A stretch of DNA of 64,000 nt from Lunularia cruciata (GCA_948567375.1 OX419758.1:48179001-48243000); one strand, 5' to 3'; positions 22,931 to 34,968 are shown, counted from the stretch's first letter. Notes: generated by a model from the sequence alone, not told the origin. Numbers and translations are program-made.

Positions 22931-25747
22931 TATCTAGTAGTGATGTCATACAACTCTTTCTATAAAGCTCTAGAATTTACTTATCTATATTGAAAGTATT
23001 TGGAAAAGAAATTTTTTACTGAAGTTGAAATTATAACTTCACATTCAGGTTCTCTAGCTGTTTAAATTACCTTTAATATAAAAAAATAATCATAAAACTA
23101 CTATAAAACTCATGAAAGTTCATGTCTTGTCTTCATGTAGAGGGCTGGAGATCCAACTGCCATCACAAATAATATGCAATTTTGCTCACTATTTGTGTAT
23201 ATAGGAGTTTGTTGTTTGAACTTGGGTCAGATTTTGCTGACTTCAACATTTGTAGAGTCATTGAGGTTACTTATAGCTTAAAGGCCGTTGAGGTTAGCTG
23301 GCTTTTAAATAGCTTAGATGAGTTACGTTGAGGCTATATTATATTTAGCAAGGCTAGTTAAAGCTAACTTCAGGTTAAATTTTCATTATATAAATGATGA
23401 TCAGTAGAGTTATTATATTATGTTTCTTATATGCTTGTAAACATAAACATTCCATTCTTCACAAAATGTTAAGTACATCCATCTATTGAATATACTATTC
23501 AGAGAATTGTATAATAAGAGATAAATTTTTATCATATTAAAAGGATCTTTAATTCATGAAATCGAGTAAAGGAAGTTCTATAGTCTTTCTCCAAGATTGC
23601 TTTTCGTATTCATATAATCTAATACTTAAGTAATGGTTCTTTATTTGGGTTTTTTGTCTTGCTTTATGATCTATTAGACTTTTGCATATAAAGGCACATA
23701 TTTTTAATAACACTATTTAAAAAATCATATTAAAATAATAAAAATATTATTATTTAAAAAACCTTAATAATTTAATTGATATACCTAAATTTTCATAAAA
23801 ACCTGGATTTGCTTATCCAATATTAAATTATGATAAAATATTACAGCTTGGATAAACCATCCAATGCCGATATGTTGATTCTTTTTGTCTCATTTACCTA
23901 TCCCAAATCAGAGACTAAATATATTTTATACTTACTTTGTTGATTTGATCAAATTTTACTCTATTTAGTTTATGCCATATTTAGTTTCATCTATTACTTT
24001 TATGTTCTTTTTATGATGGTTCATGTTAAATGTACTAAAGTCTACACAACTCTTCATAGCTGCATTATACTTGTGACTTCTTTGAGATTATACTTTTTAC
24101 TTTTTGAGGTTATTATTAATTTTTATATATCTTATAAGGATAGAATCAAAGAATATATAATGCTCAATTAGCTTCTCTTTTATATTTTAATAGGATAAAA
24201 ATGATTTTTATTCATATATATCGTATTTCATATCAATTTGATAATCATTAAGGATAAATTAAAAATAGAATATTTTAAGTATTTTTCTTAAAGAGATAGT
24301 TGGTTTTTTCATGAGAAATATTAAAGTTCATTTGTTTAGATTTTCCTAAATCCTTTAAAAGATGAATTTTCATCAATAAATTTTTTTAGATTGATAAGTA
24401 TTTTTTTTATAAAAGATTCAAAATAAATCATTTAATTCAATCCATCTTATGTATGTTATAGCATAAATAAAATTATTTATTTATTTATATATCTCCATAC
24501 GTTTTGATTGAATTTTCAACTTAAGTAGTGCTCGTTAATATGGACAACCATGTGCATTACACTTCTAGATAGAAGTATAAATGTTAGTCTATCCACCTTC
24601 ATAGCTTGCTCCACTTGCTATATTAATGTACTTATACTCCAATTCAAGCTGCCATTAGGTGGTGTCTTCACCAAAGGTTCCAAATGTAGGCCTTTTGCTT
24701 TATTTAGTAACTTGATCTTTTTGGCTTGTTTAGTCACTTGAGTTATGTATAACTTTACCCCTTTTGTCTATTCAGCTTGAGCATGATGATTTTACACCCA
24801 TAATAATCTCAAAATGATATCACAGTATAAAGGTGCAATAGTGAACTTCACTCAATCTAGATACTCTTGTTCAATCTTGAAAATATATTAGACTAATAGT
24901 CCAAAAAGCAAGTCTTTTCCTCTCATCAAACATTGTAAATAAATTAACCTTGATTGTTAAAGAAAATAACTAATATCACTTTCATATTATAGTGATATAT
25001 ATATTTTTTTTACCACTACAATCCATAATAGTTTTTTAAGGTTGATTTTGATCTCACAATGAAGATGAAAAGTATGGTTTAGATCTCAAGCTTGTAATAC
25101 CATTAGAATTACTAGTGCTCCAATTAAGCTAGAAATAGTTCCATTCACTTGATTTGTTAAGTTTGTGTTACGTGAATAGGATAATTTGCACTACCATGTC
25201 CAATTTGTCAATAATACAAGCATCTTCTACTTTTTCCACAATAATTCCTATCAATATTAGTAATAAATTGTATTGGATTATATCAATCTCCTTGTGAACC
25301 ACTTCATGCACTTGTCTATTATAAGTTTTCATAATCTATACATGTGTTGAAGAGATTAGAGAGTTAAAATCTTAGCCATTTACTCGGCTTTCTTTAGTTT
25401 CTTTGGTTCCTTCATAACTATTTGTAACATTTTTTAGATTTAAAAACATGTTTAAAAAGCATCTAATATCTCCTTCATGAATATTTAGAATCTACATAAG
25501 GGCATCTTGGAATTATGTTGCGTAATTTTCACCAAACTAATTTACTTCAATTTTTTAAGATAATTCCATAGTACTCTTACTATATTGATTATTATAAATA
25601 AGCAGGTTAATGTTCCCTTGAAATCTTGTAAAGAAGTAATTAAAATCATAATACCATGTTGTACTTGCTTCAATAGATACACCCATTTGGATTTGGAGCT
25701 TTGCAAAGATTTTGAGTTGGGTTGTAGTAGGATGTGGTGATCAAAGC
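22931..25747. other. AT-rich region, no gene recognised
   Basis: Very AT-rich DNA with short frames only. The longest plus-strand frame (24550-24741, 63 codons) is unrecognised. No LTR match or transposon domain was found. It may be heavily decayed retrotransposon DNA, given the relic to its right. Confidence 0.5.
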
Positions 25748-26033
25748 CTTATATATAGATAGTACTTAAACCTTTTTTTATCACAATAAAAACAATATGC
25801 TTTCAATTACTCATACAATTATCTTCCAATTGGAATAATTTGGCTTGAGAAAATGGAGCATTATAACTCTACAAGATCCCAAGTTAAACCCTTATATATG
25901 GATAGTACTTAAAAAAAATTTATCACAATAAAAAAAACATGCTTTCTATTACTCATACAATTAACCAATCGGAATATTTTTGGCTTGAGAAAATGGAGAG
26001 TTATAACTCTACAAGATCCCATGTTACTCTTGG
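25748..26033. repeat. Tandem duplication, 143-bp unit, two copies
   Basis: The unit from 'cttatatat.gatagtactt' through 'tttatcacaataaaa', 'atgctttc.attactcatacaatta' and 'ggcttgagaaaatgga' to 'tataactctacaagatccca' occurs twice in direct orientation, offset by 143 bp, with small differences. Non-coding. Confidence 0.9.
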
Positions 26034-26999
26034 TACAATGATGATTTGAGATAACAGTTTTAATTTCTCTTGAAATCTTGCCTAGGAGCAAAAATTTTCA
26101 ACTTGCTCCTCTTGATATTTTCACCAAGACTTTTCAATTAGTAGAATCAACCAATAACCTATATATTGGTAAAACTAGAATATTGCTCACAATTACCAAA
26201 AATTTACTACTACACTTATAATTTTCTTCCTATCAAAAAATATGGCTTCAAAGAAAAAATACTATTCTCTTCTTTGAAAACTTTAGCTTCTTAATAAGAT
26301 GCTTAATCTTTTATTATATTTCCTAAATCAAAAATTATTCTATCATAATATCTACCATTTTTATTATTATCAAAATTGAAAGAGATAAATTTCTCATTTT
26401 AGATGTAAATAAATACATGTCCACCTTTAGTAATAAGTAATATCATGTAGCACAAATTTTGATCCAACAAGAGTATAATGTTCAAGAAAGTCTTAGCAAA
26501 ATGTGAAATTATGAACTAATAAAAATGGCACTTCAATGTTCAATGGATGCAAAATATTTAATGAATTTTGTGTAGTTGCTTAAAGGATTGTATACTCAAT
26601 CTAGGAAATTCTTATGATTATACTAATGTAGAAGACACAAATCTCAAAGAAGAAGTAAGGATGATAGAAGAGATGAGATGAACCAAGAGGTGCATGGAAT
26701 ACACTTCAAATACCAAAGATGACATAAGGTTTGTACTTGACATATGTGTAGATTTGCTTCTTGGAGATGTTAGTTCTAAAATTCTTGGCAATGGTACTCA
26801 ATCCTAATAAAGTTTCTCAACACATTACTTGCGTAAGTTTATAAGAAGGTATTTGACTACCTTACTAGCTTACTTAGTCAAAAGGAACGTTGATGGGTAC
26901 CTTATAAATATTCCTTCACTAAACTTCTAAGTACTCTCTAAAGTATCTTCAATAAAATCTATATGACAGAATTTTACTAGATTATTAGCATAATTGTCA
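26034..26999. other. AT-rich region, no gene recognised
   Basis: No domain, repeat match or RNA gene was seen here. Confidence 0.5.
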
Positions 27000-27649
27000 A
27001 ATTATTACAAAGACACTAAATCAATAGTGCATACTTTTCTCAAATTTGTTTGTTTCTTTGCAAGTGATAGTCTAAACTAGGTTTATGAGGACACCATACA
27101 AACCTCAATAGTTAGAGGTTTGTCTATTGATTGCAAAATAGCAAGGATTTTTTCTCCTATGAAGAAATTTTTGATTTTTAAAGAGTTTAATGTTGCTATG
27201 CTTCTTCATATAATAGATATCCTCTTTATTGGACCAATAATTTGACCTTTTGATATTAATGACAGTTTGTTCATTTTTTGAGGATTTGCTTTATCTTATA
27301 AATTTCATGGTCAAGTGTGGTAGTTAATAACATTTTAAAATTATGCTAAAGAAGCTTTCATTCACTTGAGATGGAAGTAGTAATCAGTAAAGCATTCTCC
27401 AACTCACATGCTTTGATAGTAAATGAGAAAACTTATCATGGGCTAATCTTTTATGATTTCAACTAAAGAAAATAAAAACCAAAGATAATTTTTAATGAAT
27501 AAGTATACCTAATCTCCTACCTTGAACTTCATATCTTGCTTATGGGTATTAACTTTGGTTTTAGCAAGTGTACAGCTAGGTTCTTTCTTGAATTTTGAGT
27601 TTTAAACAATCCAATTTAGAAACTTCTTGATTAATACAACTTTGGTGCT

Positions 27650-28330
27650 TGTATCACATTTTCTCCTTATTTCAATTAAGAAAGATGATTTAGATAGATA
27701 TTCACACATACATCTACATGGTATGGGTTTTATAGAAGAATTCACATATTAATTAACTAAAACTCAAGAAGTGGTAGTAATGTATCTCATGCTATATACT
27801 CAAATTGTTGTTCTTCTAAGGTGAATGATTGAACATATATTTGATGGTTTATTAGCTCCCTTTGTTTACTCACCACTTTGAAGATGACACATGTTTAGAT
27901 AAAAAATTCTTGAAAATCATAAACAAAATTTTAAAATATATTTTTTCACTGAGTTCCTCTACTATGATAAGTACACTAAAATGATAAGATATTATATCAT
28001 TATATATACTAGCCATCTCAAGTACAATAACATCATTGGCTATATGTCTTATTTGTGTCACCTCACCAATGTTTGTACAAAAAGAACTGTATGGTGTTAA
28101 AGCTCAATATATGGGATAACTTATGGAAAAAACTCAAAATCACTTGCTCTATCATTCATGAGCAATAAGTAGAAGTGGTAATACAAATAAGTAGAAATGG
28201 TAATACAATTATATGTTTTTGATTTTTTTGCTTTATTTGGTTGACACTCCAAAAAACTCCTTGCAAACATAGCTACACCTTGTAGTATCTTCTTAACCCC
28301 AACATGTCCAACAAGGTTGAGACATAACAT
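27650..28330 (-). pseudogene. Family E integrase relic
   Basis: The frame 28330-28121 reads VGHVGVKKILQGVAMFARSFLECQPNKAKK, resembling the H-H-C-C block (AGH.G..KT......W......C..CQ..K) of gypsy integrases. The frame 28061-27870 reads IANDVIVLEMASIYNDIIS then FKILFMIFKNFLSKHVSSSK, resembling the F.....LHG.P..I.SDR...F.S.FW...F core. Catalytic residues are largely lost. Confidence 0.4.
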
Positions 28331-28649
28331 TTATTCAATATCATTATGCACAACCCTGGATCCGGAGCCAAATATTTTGCAGATGACATATAGGATCTAG
28401 ATATTTTCTCCTTGCAAACCAAGTTGTGAATTTTATTGTTTTAAATTGTAGTGCCTCGTTACTTGCTTTGTGTTCCTTTGTTGTGTGTGCTAACATCTCT
28501 CACACCATAGAAAATAAGTCTTCAATTTGTTGATATTAGTAATCCTTTACATGCAAGTCAAGGCTCCTATAGGTTGATTTTTCCCTCCTCATACCTATTT
28601 TTATGTTGAATTATTAAAATTTCAAAATTTATAAAATTTTTCATTAAGG

Positions 28650-28970
28650 TATTTTTCTTATGCCCCCAAATACACCAAAGGCATATAGTCTATGTCAATA
28701 TCAATTACCTTACCTTCCAGATAATACTTCCAATACTTTGTAGCTAATGTAAGTGCAAACTCCTCAGTCTTTATATCGTGTTGTGTATAATTTTTCTATG
28801 TTCAAAGTAGGTTTGGAGAGAAGAAATAAATTGAGTCTAATCCATCTTCAAACTCCTACTTAAGAACCCTATAAATTTTTCCTCTATACGCATAGCTTGA
28901 ATACACCTACTCAAATCATACTACTATTTGTTAATTCAAGAATACATCCTTCAAAGCCAAAAAGGAAAGC
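28650..28970 (-). pseudogene. Family E RNase H relic
   Basis: The minus strand reads IEEKFIGFLSRSLK, then EEFALTLATKYWKYYLEGK and IDIDYMPLVYL. These match the gypsy RNase H blocks (..IAF.SR.L....; E.LA...A...W..YL.G; .D..PL.YL). Frame changes and stops lie between them. Confidence 0.5.
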
Positions 28971-29229
28971 TCTTGTGTTGTTACAATTTCAAATGTCAAT
29001 TCTTGTACAAAAATGATCTTAAGTGATATAATTATACAAAAAATTGACAAATCTATAATAGAATCAGCGGAGTCCAAGGCAATTATTTAAGTGCAACTTC
29101 CCTTCTAGATCACTGTTTCTTTGTCATTCATGACTTAATGGGCTTTACGCTTACTTCATGGACTATATGGTCAACATTTTGGTTTGTAAAAGTTGCATTT
29201 TTAACCTTTTACGTAAATTTCAGTATCTT

Positions 29230-29840
29230 CTAGAATTTGGAAAAAATCTTTTAAATGCTTTCTGTGAACTTGTAAAGTTGAATATACACTAGAATCATCA
29301 TCTAAAAGTATAATGAAGATTTATCTTAAGTATTAAAAAAATCTGTTTCATCAACCTTATAAATGTGATAGGTATCTTAGAGAAATCAAATAAAATCACT
29401 GTATCTCAAAATGGCATTACTTTTGTGGTTGTGGTGTGAAAGTGGTATTTTGATTGTGTTCATCACAGACCAATCATATCTTCATTGTGGTCTTTGGACC
29501 GTTGTTATAAAAATCTATTTATATCCACTTAGTAGGTCCAAACTTGGTGGAGTACTTAATAAAGAGTTGATAAACTAAGTCATCCATCTTAGATAAGAGA
29601 TACTTGTTCTTGATTTAGTATAATTTAATCACAACACATCTTATACTTTCATCCTTCTCGTTTATAAAGAACACTAGAGCTCCATACCAAATTGCTTATA
29701 TAGATTAACCATTTCTCCATTCATTCATCTACTTGTCTTTACATTTTGCCAACTCATCAGGAGCCAATCTATCGAGCTTTGTTGGTTAGTGTGTTCTCAA
29801 TAAATGTTAATCTTGTAGTCGATCCATACAGTTTTATATG
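29230..29840 (-). pseudogene. Family E reverse transcriptase relic
   Basis: The minus strand reads GALVFFINEKDESIRCVVIKLY, then IKNKYLLSKMDDLVYQLF, and further left LLDDDSSVYSTLQVHRKHL. These correspond to the gypsy motifs APV.FV.KKDG..R.CIDYR..N, IKN.YPLP.IDDL.DQL, and F.DDIL.YS....H..HL. The first catalytic Asp and the DD pair are still recognisable, but many stops intervene. Confidence 0.55.
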
Positions 29841-29850
29841 ATCATAAAGT

Positions 29851-30674
29851 CACCTCCACTTAGTACAATAAGCTTTATCCAGTCCATCAGATTGGAGATA
29901 ATTTAGTAGCTTTCATTGTAAACAGGGTTATAGGTCGGCTCTAGAAAGTTTAGGCTATTTGGCGAATGGAAGAATAAGAACAAAGGGGCACGTAATAGAC
30001 ACTTTTTGCCATAGTGGGTAGGGGGCACTTATTTTATTTTTTTCAACCTTAATCATACCTCAGTCTCCTAGTCTCGTACGAATCAAAATCCATGTTTGAA
30101 TATTGCAATATACAAAAGCCACTAATTTGAAAGTCCCTCCGAATAGTTTATAATACATAATGCATTAGAAGTAACTATTGCATTCTTTGGAGAGCATTAT
30201 TAGTAAGCAAGACTTTAAATCTTAGTTTTTCCAAAATCTACCTCCTCTAAACTCCAAGCATAGACTGCATACAATACCTATACAGCTTAAACATTGTTTA
30301 TTACATAGTATGAACCCAAAGCGTTTGAAGTTATTACACATTCTATACTAAAATTTGTACATACAAAGATTTTTCTCTTTGTCTAAATTTGAGAATTGAA
30401 TTGGATTCATCATTTTTTAATTTTTAGATTTCATTTCTAAGCAAGACGAGAGCAATCATCACTATTTGCGCAATCAACTCCACATGACATGTTATATGAA
30501 GAGAGAAGTTAAGGATCAATATTAATTGATCTTTCCTGATTTCCTTATATTTGACTCTTTCACGAAAAAAATTCTATTTCCTCTCCTTAATCTTGAAGAT
30601 TTCATATACCAGGAAAATTCTCTATGAAATCCATTCTCTCACGGTATAAGAATTGTCCTCTATGCTATATTAGG
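29851..30674. other. No gene recognised
   Basis: If family E gag survives it should lie here on the minus strand, but no capsid or zinc-knuckle pattern was found. Confidence 0.45.
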
Positions 30675-30831
30675 TAGGTAACCACGTATTGGAAAGTGCA
30701 TACTGTTTTTAACTATTACCTCTATGTAGGTAACCACGTTTCGGAAAGTGTATACTGTTTTCAGCTATTACCTCTATGTAGGTAACCACGTATTGGAAAG
30801 TGTATTCTGCTTTTTAACTATTACTTCTATG
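30675..30831. repeat. Tandem array, 52-bp unit, three copies
   Basis: The unit containing 'taggtaaccacgt', 'ggaaagtg' and 'ctattac.tctatg' is repeated three times at an exact 52-bp spacing (landmarks at 30679, 30731 and 30783), with few substitutions. Non-coding. Confidence 0.95.
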
Positions 30832-30865
30832 AATTTGATTGGGGTTAGCCTAATTTTACCTCCTA

Positions 30866-31062
30866 TGTCTTGTCCTTGTTCGACTTGATGGGTCTTCCAT
30901 GCTTCTTGTTATCCTAAACGGTCGCCTTTTCTTTGAGATGCTCCAGGGGAGGCGAATATCCCTAGGTCTTTTCCTTGTTCGGCTTGATGGGTTCTTCCTA
31001 TCTTTCTTGTTATTCTACGCGGTTGCCTTTTCTTTGAGATGGTCCAGAGGAAGTGAATATAA
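30866..31062. repeat. Tandem duplication, 99-bp unit, two copies
   Basis: The unit with 'tccttgttcg.cttgatggg', 'ttcttgttat.cta', 'ccttttctttgagatg' and 'gtccag..g..g.gaata' occurs twice, offset by 99 bp (landmarks at 30873 and 30972). The second copy lies within a plus-strand frame (30899-31114), but nothing suggests a protein. Confidence 0.9.
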
Positions 31063-32929
31063 AATTTGGACTTCCTATGCAGCACCCAGTCTGCTTCCAA
31101 ATCAGAGACTTTAGCAGCAGGTGCTAATTGTTATGGATGGTCACTTATGATCAATTGGCAATACCAATTGGCGTAACCACAACACAAATATTCGAGTTGA
31201 GACCAACGTCTGGTCGTTTCGTACTTGAGGCAGCGGAGCTCAACCATCACAAGTTAACATGACGATTTTATGACCATGAAGTGTAAACACCAGATGGGAG
31301 AAATGATACGTTAAAACTTTAGTGTAGCGTGTCTACTTGATGAAAATGAGCAGACTTACACGCAAATGCGCTGGTCCCGAGCTTTTCGGCAAGTCGATCC
31401 GCAGAGGGACACATCGAGATTCAGATACGCATTCATCTTGCCTGTACGGATTAGGCACCATACTTCACATACTGTACGTCCAGCGCAAGACTCTCCACGA
31501 TAATGGAGGAGGCGAACCCGGGGACGGGCCCACTGTGACCGTACACCGGAAAGGACGGTGCAGAAAAGTAGAAAGGACCTGAAGGGATGGAGAGAGGAAA
31601 AAGAGAAATGCGATGAGAAGGCCGGTCTTATCCGAGAGGAACCCCGCTGCGTTGATACTACAGTAGGAGCGATGGGCAAGAGGTGTGGTGTAGGTAGAAG
31701 GGACGGGTGCTTGTGTTGACCCTAGAAACACTCGCTCGCCCATTGCTAGTGTCTTGTGCGAGCAGTTTGATGAGCTCGAATTGGCCATCATTGGTACGAC
31801 AGGTTGTATACCGTGCCAGGTAATGCCGCTGTGAAGAAGCTCCACTGTTTGACCTTACCCCGCGAGTTTGTTCTCTGTCGTGATATCGAGAACCGGATGC
31901 TTAGATGTAGAGGAGAATCGCTTGGTCAGGTCGTGACTGGTTGGTTTACGGATAGGTGTCCAGAAGTTACACTGTATTGCTACAAGGACATTGGATGATA
32001 GGTAATGGAGAGCTGGTCCACTGTCTTTGCCTGCCATGGAGCAAGACAATTGTTTGCCATTTATTTGGCCTTTTTAGCATACAATCATGAATAAAATAGT
32101 GATAGAGTTGCATTCTCGCTGTAAATGCCTAATAGTAGATCGGTGTCCATACATGCGAAGGGATGAGATTACGAGCGGTGTCTAAGTGTCGCTAAGCTTC
32201 CAAGCAGTATGCATTATGAGGTACAGTGCCATCGTAGCATTATTATAAACACGGCAAGTCATGAGAATCTTTCCAGAGTACAGATCGGTCCTTGAAAGTA
32301 CACCCAGCTGCAGATCGTAGCCGCAGCCCTGGTGACTTTTTCATTTCCTGGTGAAGGTTGCTACTGAGGTCATCACATGTCTTCCAGAGTAAAAACAACA
32401 CCTTCGTTGTGTTGGAAGTTGCGCAGCTGTTGGCCGCCTCAAAACTCGTTTCCAGTTAGAATCACGCTTTTTCTCAACATATCGGAGAATGAGAATGGAA
32501 TTCAGTTACACAATTTGCAGAAGTTTTATTCGGAATTGCAAACGTTATGCAGTTCCAATAAAGCTGAACAGTTGGAGCAAAAAGACAGTGTTAAAAGGCA
32601 GTTGACATGCTGTCCGATCATGCCTCTCATGTGATCGGAATGTAATTTCTAAAGAATTTTCTCATGATCACGTTTGAGTAGGAATTATGGACGCATTTGT
32701 ACCCAAAGAGACAGAAGACGGTTCACATCTTCCTTCGCAACCCATGCTATGGTCCGGCTGCACAGCCGGATCGTACCATGTTACGTTTAACAAGCCGGAC
32801 ACGCATCCGCCGGGCACTTGCTACAGTAGATGAAAAGTCGAATATTGAACTCCGATTGCCGGTAGTACACCAAAGGAGTACAAGACACAAACAAGTGCGA
32901 AACTAGAAAAAGAGCACAATGTCCAATAA
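31063..32929. other. Distinct-composition island, no gene assigned
   Basis: This stretch is visibly richer in G and C and in CpG steps than its AT-rich neighbours, and it matches none of the transposon families in the window. Frames up to 126 codons occur (minus 31845-31465; plus 31337-31582; plus 32377-32634; plus 32697-32906), but they overlap one another and none resembles a known protein. A plus-strand run near 32685-32900 is nearly open in another frame and could be a decayed exon. It may be low-copy DNA, a gene fragment or a promoter-type region; none of these can be shown. Confidence 0.35.
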
Positions 32930-33560
32930 TCCTGAGGTGTCAATAACTCTATTCATAGAGGGTTCACCACCACCATGTCATGTAAGGTGCGTGACCATCC
33001 GGGAAAGCAATAATACCCACTTGTACCAGACGGATAGGTGATCTTGGTAGATCCAACTGAACATGTGCATGTGTAGCTTGTAAGATCTGAGAGATTGTAT
33101 CACAAAATGCATGATGAACTCTGGTTGCCCCCACCTACTGCATATAGTAAAAATTGTATTCACTACATGTCATAAGAGGAACCACATGCACATTGGTCCA
33201 AAATCCCTTTGAGAGTTGGATGTGTGAGATCCAAAATCAATTGTAATGATGTGGTAGACTCCTCAAAAATAAATCCAAAGTAGTCAATCAAGGATGAAGT
33301 CTAGAGCCATGCTCCAAAGCCTTTCCCCCACAAGAGAGGATCTTGGCTTTGTTAGATAGATGCACATAAGTGAGAATGCTAGTAAGTGTGTAAGTGTGCA
33401 TACATTGACCTTCATCCGCTTGAAGCTTCTTAAAGTCTAAAAATATAAAGTCAATAAACTCGGGGAATGACATGCATGCAAGGCTTGACAATAAATTGTG
33501 AACCAATCAAAGATATGCTTGGAAGGCTTAAGTGCTTAAATTCATTGTCATGATAGGTCA
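32930..33560 (-). pseudogene. LINE ORF2 C-terminal fragment, copy 2
   Basis: This shares with 3400-4105 a long series of matching blocks in the same orientation, such as 'gaaccacatgca', 'gtgagtaagtgtg', 'gacatgcatgcaag' and 'attcattgtcatgataggt'. The minus strand reads VGATRVHHAFCDTISQILQATHAHVQLDLPRSPIRLVQVGIIAF in a better-preserved form than copy 1, with the HHA.RDT block intact but for one change. A frame further left (3' in LINE sense) ends without a clear poly(A). The whole is a LINE-like C-terminal remnant. Confidence 0.5.
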
Positions 33561-34372
33561 CAACAAAAAAAGATGGCACTCATGTAAGAACCCATATGCT
33601 AAATGGGGGACCACTAGAGCTCTGATATAAGCTACTTGTGCTATGGTCTCCTACCTTATGAGGTCACATCCGCCCATGACTATGCGGAGAGCTATCTATT
33701 GACTACACTACTGATATGATAGTTGTGGGAGTATGCATAGCCCTAACAAGTGTAGAAAGTATGATGAATAGTACTTTCAAACATCCATAAATATGGCAGT
33801 AGAGGCAAGAAAGTACATGCCAAAATGAGTCCACTATTTCTCATTGTTTTTGTTGGATTTATACATAGAATATTGAGTGAGAAGAAATCTGGCACATGAG
33901 CACTTGTTACTTGGATGAAATGTCAAACAATTAACTTTTTTGGACCCCTTATGAATTGAAGGCTTCTTATTGACGCTTCTTTTTCAATTGGGAATAATCT
34001 CTTACACACACACTTACTGTAGAAGATGATGAACTATATAGATGATAAGCTTGGATCACCCAAAAATTGGCAACCCAAGAATAAAACTAGGATGCAATTA
34101 TCATGCCTCATATAATCTATGCATATCTTTTTTCATTGAACAACTGACCAAACCTGGATTTCAATAAAGACACCAAGTACATTAGAACAAAAAATTGGAA
34201 ATATTTTGATGTGCTTGTTTTGTTTCACAAATACATATGTCGGTCTTTGATGTAGCGACCTCCTTGGCTTTGACAACCCCCTGTTTGTAATCAGAACTCA
34301 TAGTTCTCAATGGTAATGCGCTAAATTCTTGTTGAGTCCTCCATAGTACCCAAGCAATGCCTCTACCCTAAT
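33561..34372. other. Flank upstream of the MULE relic, no gene
   Basis: Shares its first ~100 bp with the right edge of LINE copy 1 (near 4100-4220). The rest is unrecognised and would contain the 5' terminal region of the MULE element if one is present; no long terminal inverted repeat was identified. Confidence 0.4.
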
Positions 34373-34472
34373 ATGCCTTCCTTGATTCCTCCTCCACTTA
34401 CAAACCAAGAATATGATACTATACAAGTAGGAATCAAGACAATCAATGACTTTGTTAGCCCGTATGGCTATG
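34373..34472 (+). pseudogene. FAR1-type MULE transposase relic, part 1 (N-terminus)
   Basis: The frame opening at ATG 34373 reads MPSLIPPPL ... EYDTIQVGIKTINDFVSPYGY, the start of a FAR1-type DNA-binding domain, and is then broken by the insertion of element B1. It continues at 39957. MULE/FAR1 proteins cut and paste Mutator-like elements; some were domesticated as transcription factors such as FHY3/FAR1. The many stops in later parts make a domesticated gene unlikely here. Confidence 0.55.
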
Positions 34473-34724
34473 TGTAAAAGACCGAAACCGAGGAGAGAAA
34501 TAGGAGAATGGAAACTCACATTGGGACACTTGAATGAGGGAAAACTCCAAATGCCTAGCATGAGCTTCGGCCTTGGTATTTATAGGTAGTATACAAGACT
34601 CTTGAAGCTTCTCAAGAAGCTTCCTTGAGCCGCTTTCTTGGAGTGAAAGCCAAGTTAACTAGGAAGCTTCTCAAGAAGCTTCCTTCTAGAAGCCGCCTAC
34701 TTGGCGTGCAAGCTAAGCTAGTTA

Positions 34725-34742
34725 GAAGCTTCTAGAAGCTTC
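34725..34742. promoter_or_regulatory. Perfect heat-shock-element array in B1 3' LTR
   Basis: GAAGCTTCTAGAAGCTTC is four consecutive, alternately oriented nGAAn units at exact 5-bp spacing (GAA-gc-TTC-ta-GAA-gc-TTC). A further TTCTAGAA follows at 34744-34751. Such arrays bind trimeric heat-shock factors. The same array is at 39786-39803 in the 5' LTR. Confidence 0.75.
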
Positions 34743-34812
34743 CTTCTAGAAGCTACCTGCTTAGGGCGCAAGTTAACTAGTTGGGAAGCTTCCCAAGAAG
34801 CTTCTTAGATGC

Positions 34813-34825
34813 TTCTAGAATATTC
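34813..34825. promoter_or_regulatory. Three-unit heat-shock element in B1 3' LTR
   Basis: TTCTAGAATATTC is three alternating units (TTC-ta-GAA-ta-TTC). It is kept intact in four of the five family B LTRs in the window (here, 39874, 57046, 58478) and is damaged only in its last unit in the B2 3' LTR. Confidence 0.7.
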
Positions 34826-34895
34826 TAGGCTATTTTGTCTTATTTTCTACTTTGTAATCCTGACTAACTTTGTCTTTAAACTCCACATTGTTACA

Positions 34896-34905
34896 TTTTC
34901 CCCCG
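34896..34905 (-). other. Polypurine tract of B1
   Basis: The minus strand reads CGGGGGAAAA immediately before the 3' LTR, the purine run used to prime second-strand synthesis. Confidence 0.85.
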
Positions 34906-34968
34906 CCGCTAGTTGGTGACGTCCTCGTTGCTAGTAAAGCTTTGAAGTCCTTGATGGCCATTTGTGCA

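Larger units (their letters stand above)
27000..29850 (-). mobile_element. Very old Ty3/gypsy pol relic, family E
   Basis: The minus strand retains RT, RNase H and integrase landmarks in the gypsy order from right to left (separate entries). LTRs, gag and a primer site could not be defined, and nearly every line carries stops, so the boundaries are approximate. It is more decayed than families A, B and C and appears to be the oldest gypsy layer here. Confidence 0.5.
34473..34895 (-). mobile_element. Element B1 3' LTR (423 bp)
   Basis: In element orientation it starts TGTAACA-like (here TGTAACAATGTGG) and ends TTTTACA. It matches the 5' LTR at 39534-39956 over its whole length, with 11 substitutions by hand count and no length difference. 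The flanking pentamers are CTATG (left of this LTR) and GTATG (right of the other), a target duplication with one mismatch. The LTR contains a TATA box and heat-shock-element arrays. Confidence 0.95.

Noticed and set aside
30675-30831. Three-copy 52-bp array as a CRISPR array
   Set aside because: The units are contiguous, without unique spacers, in plant-type DNA.
31641-31665. Minus-strand GTATCAACGCAG, identical to 12 bases of a cDNA-library adapter
   Set aside because: Only 12 bases match and the flanking adapter bases differ; chance agreement is more likely than contamination.
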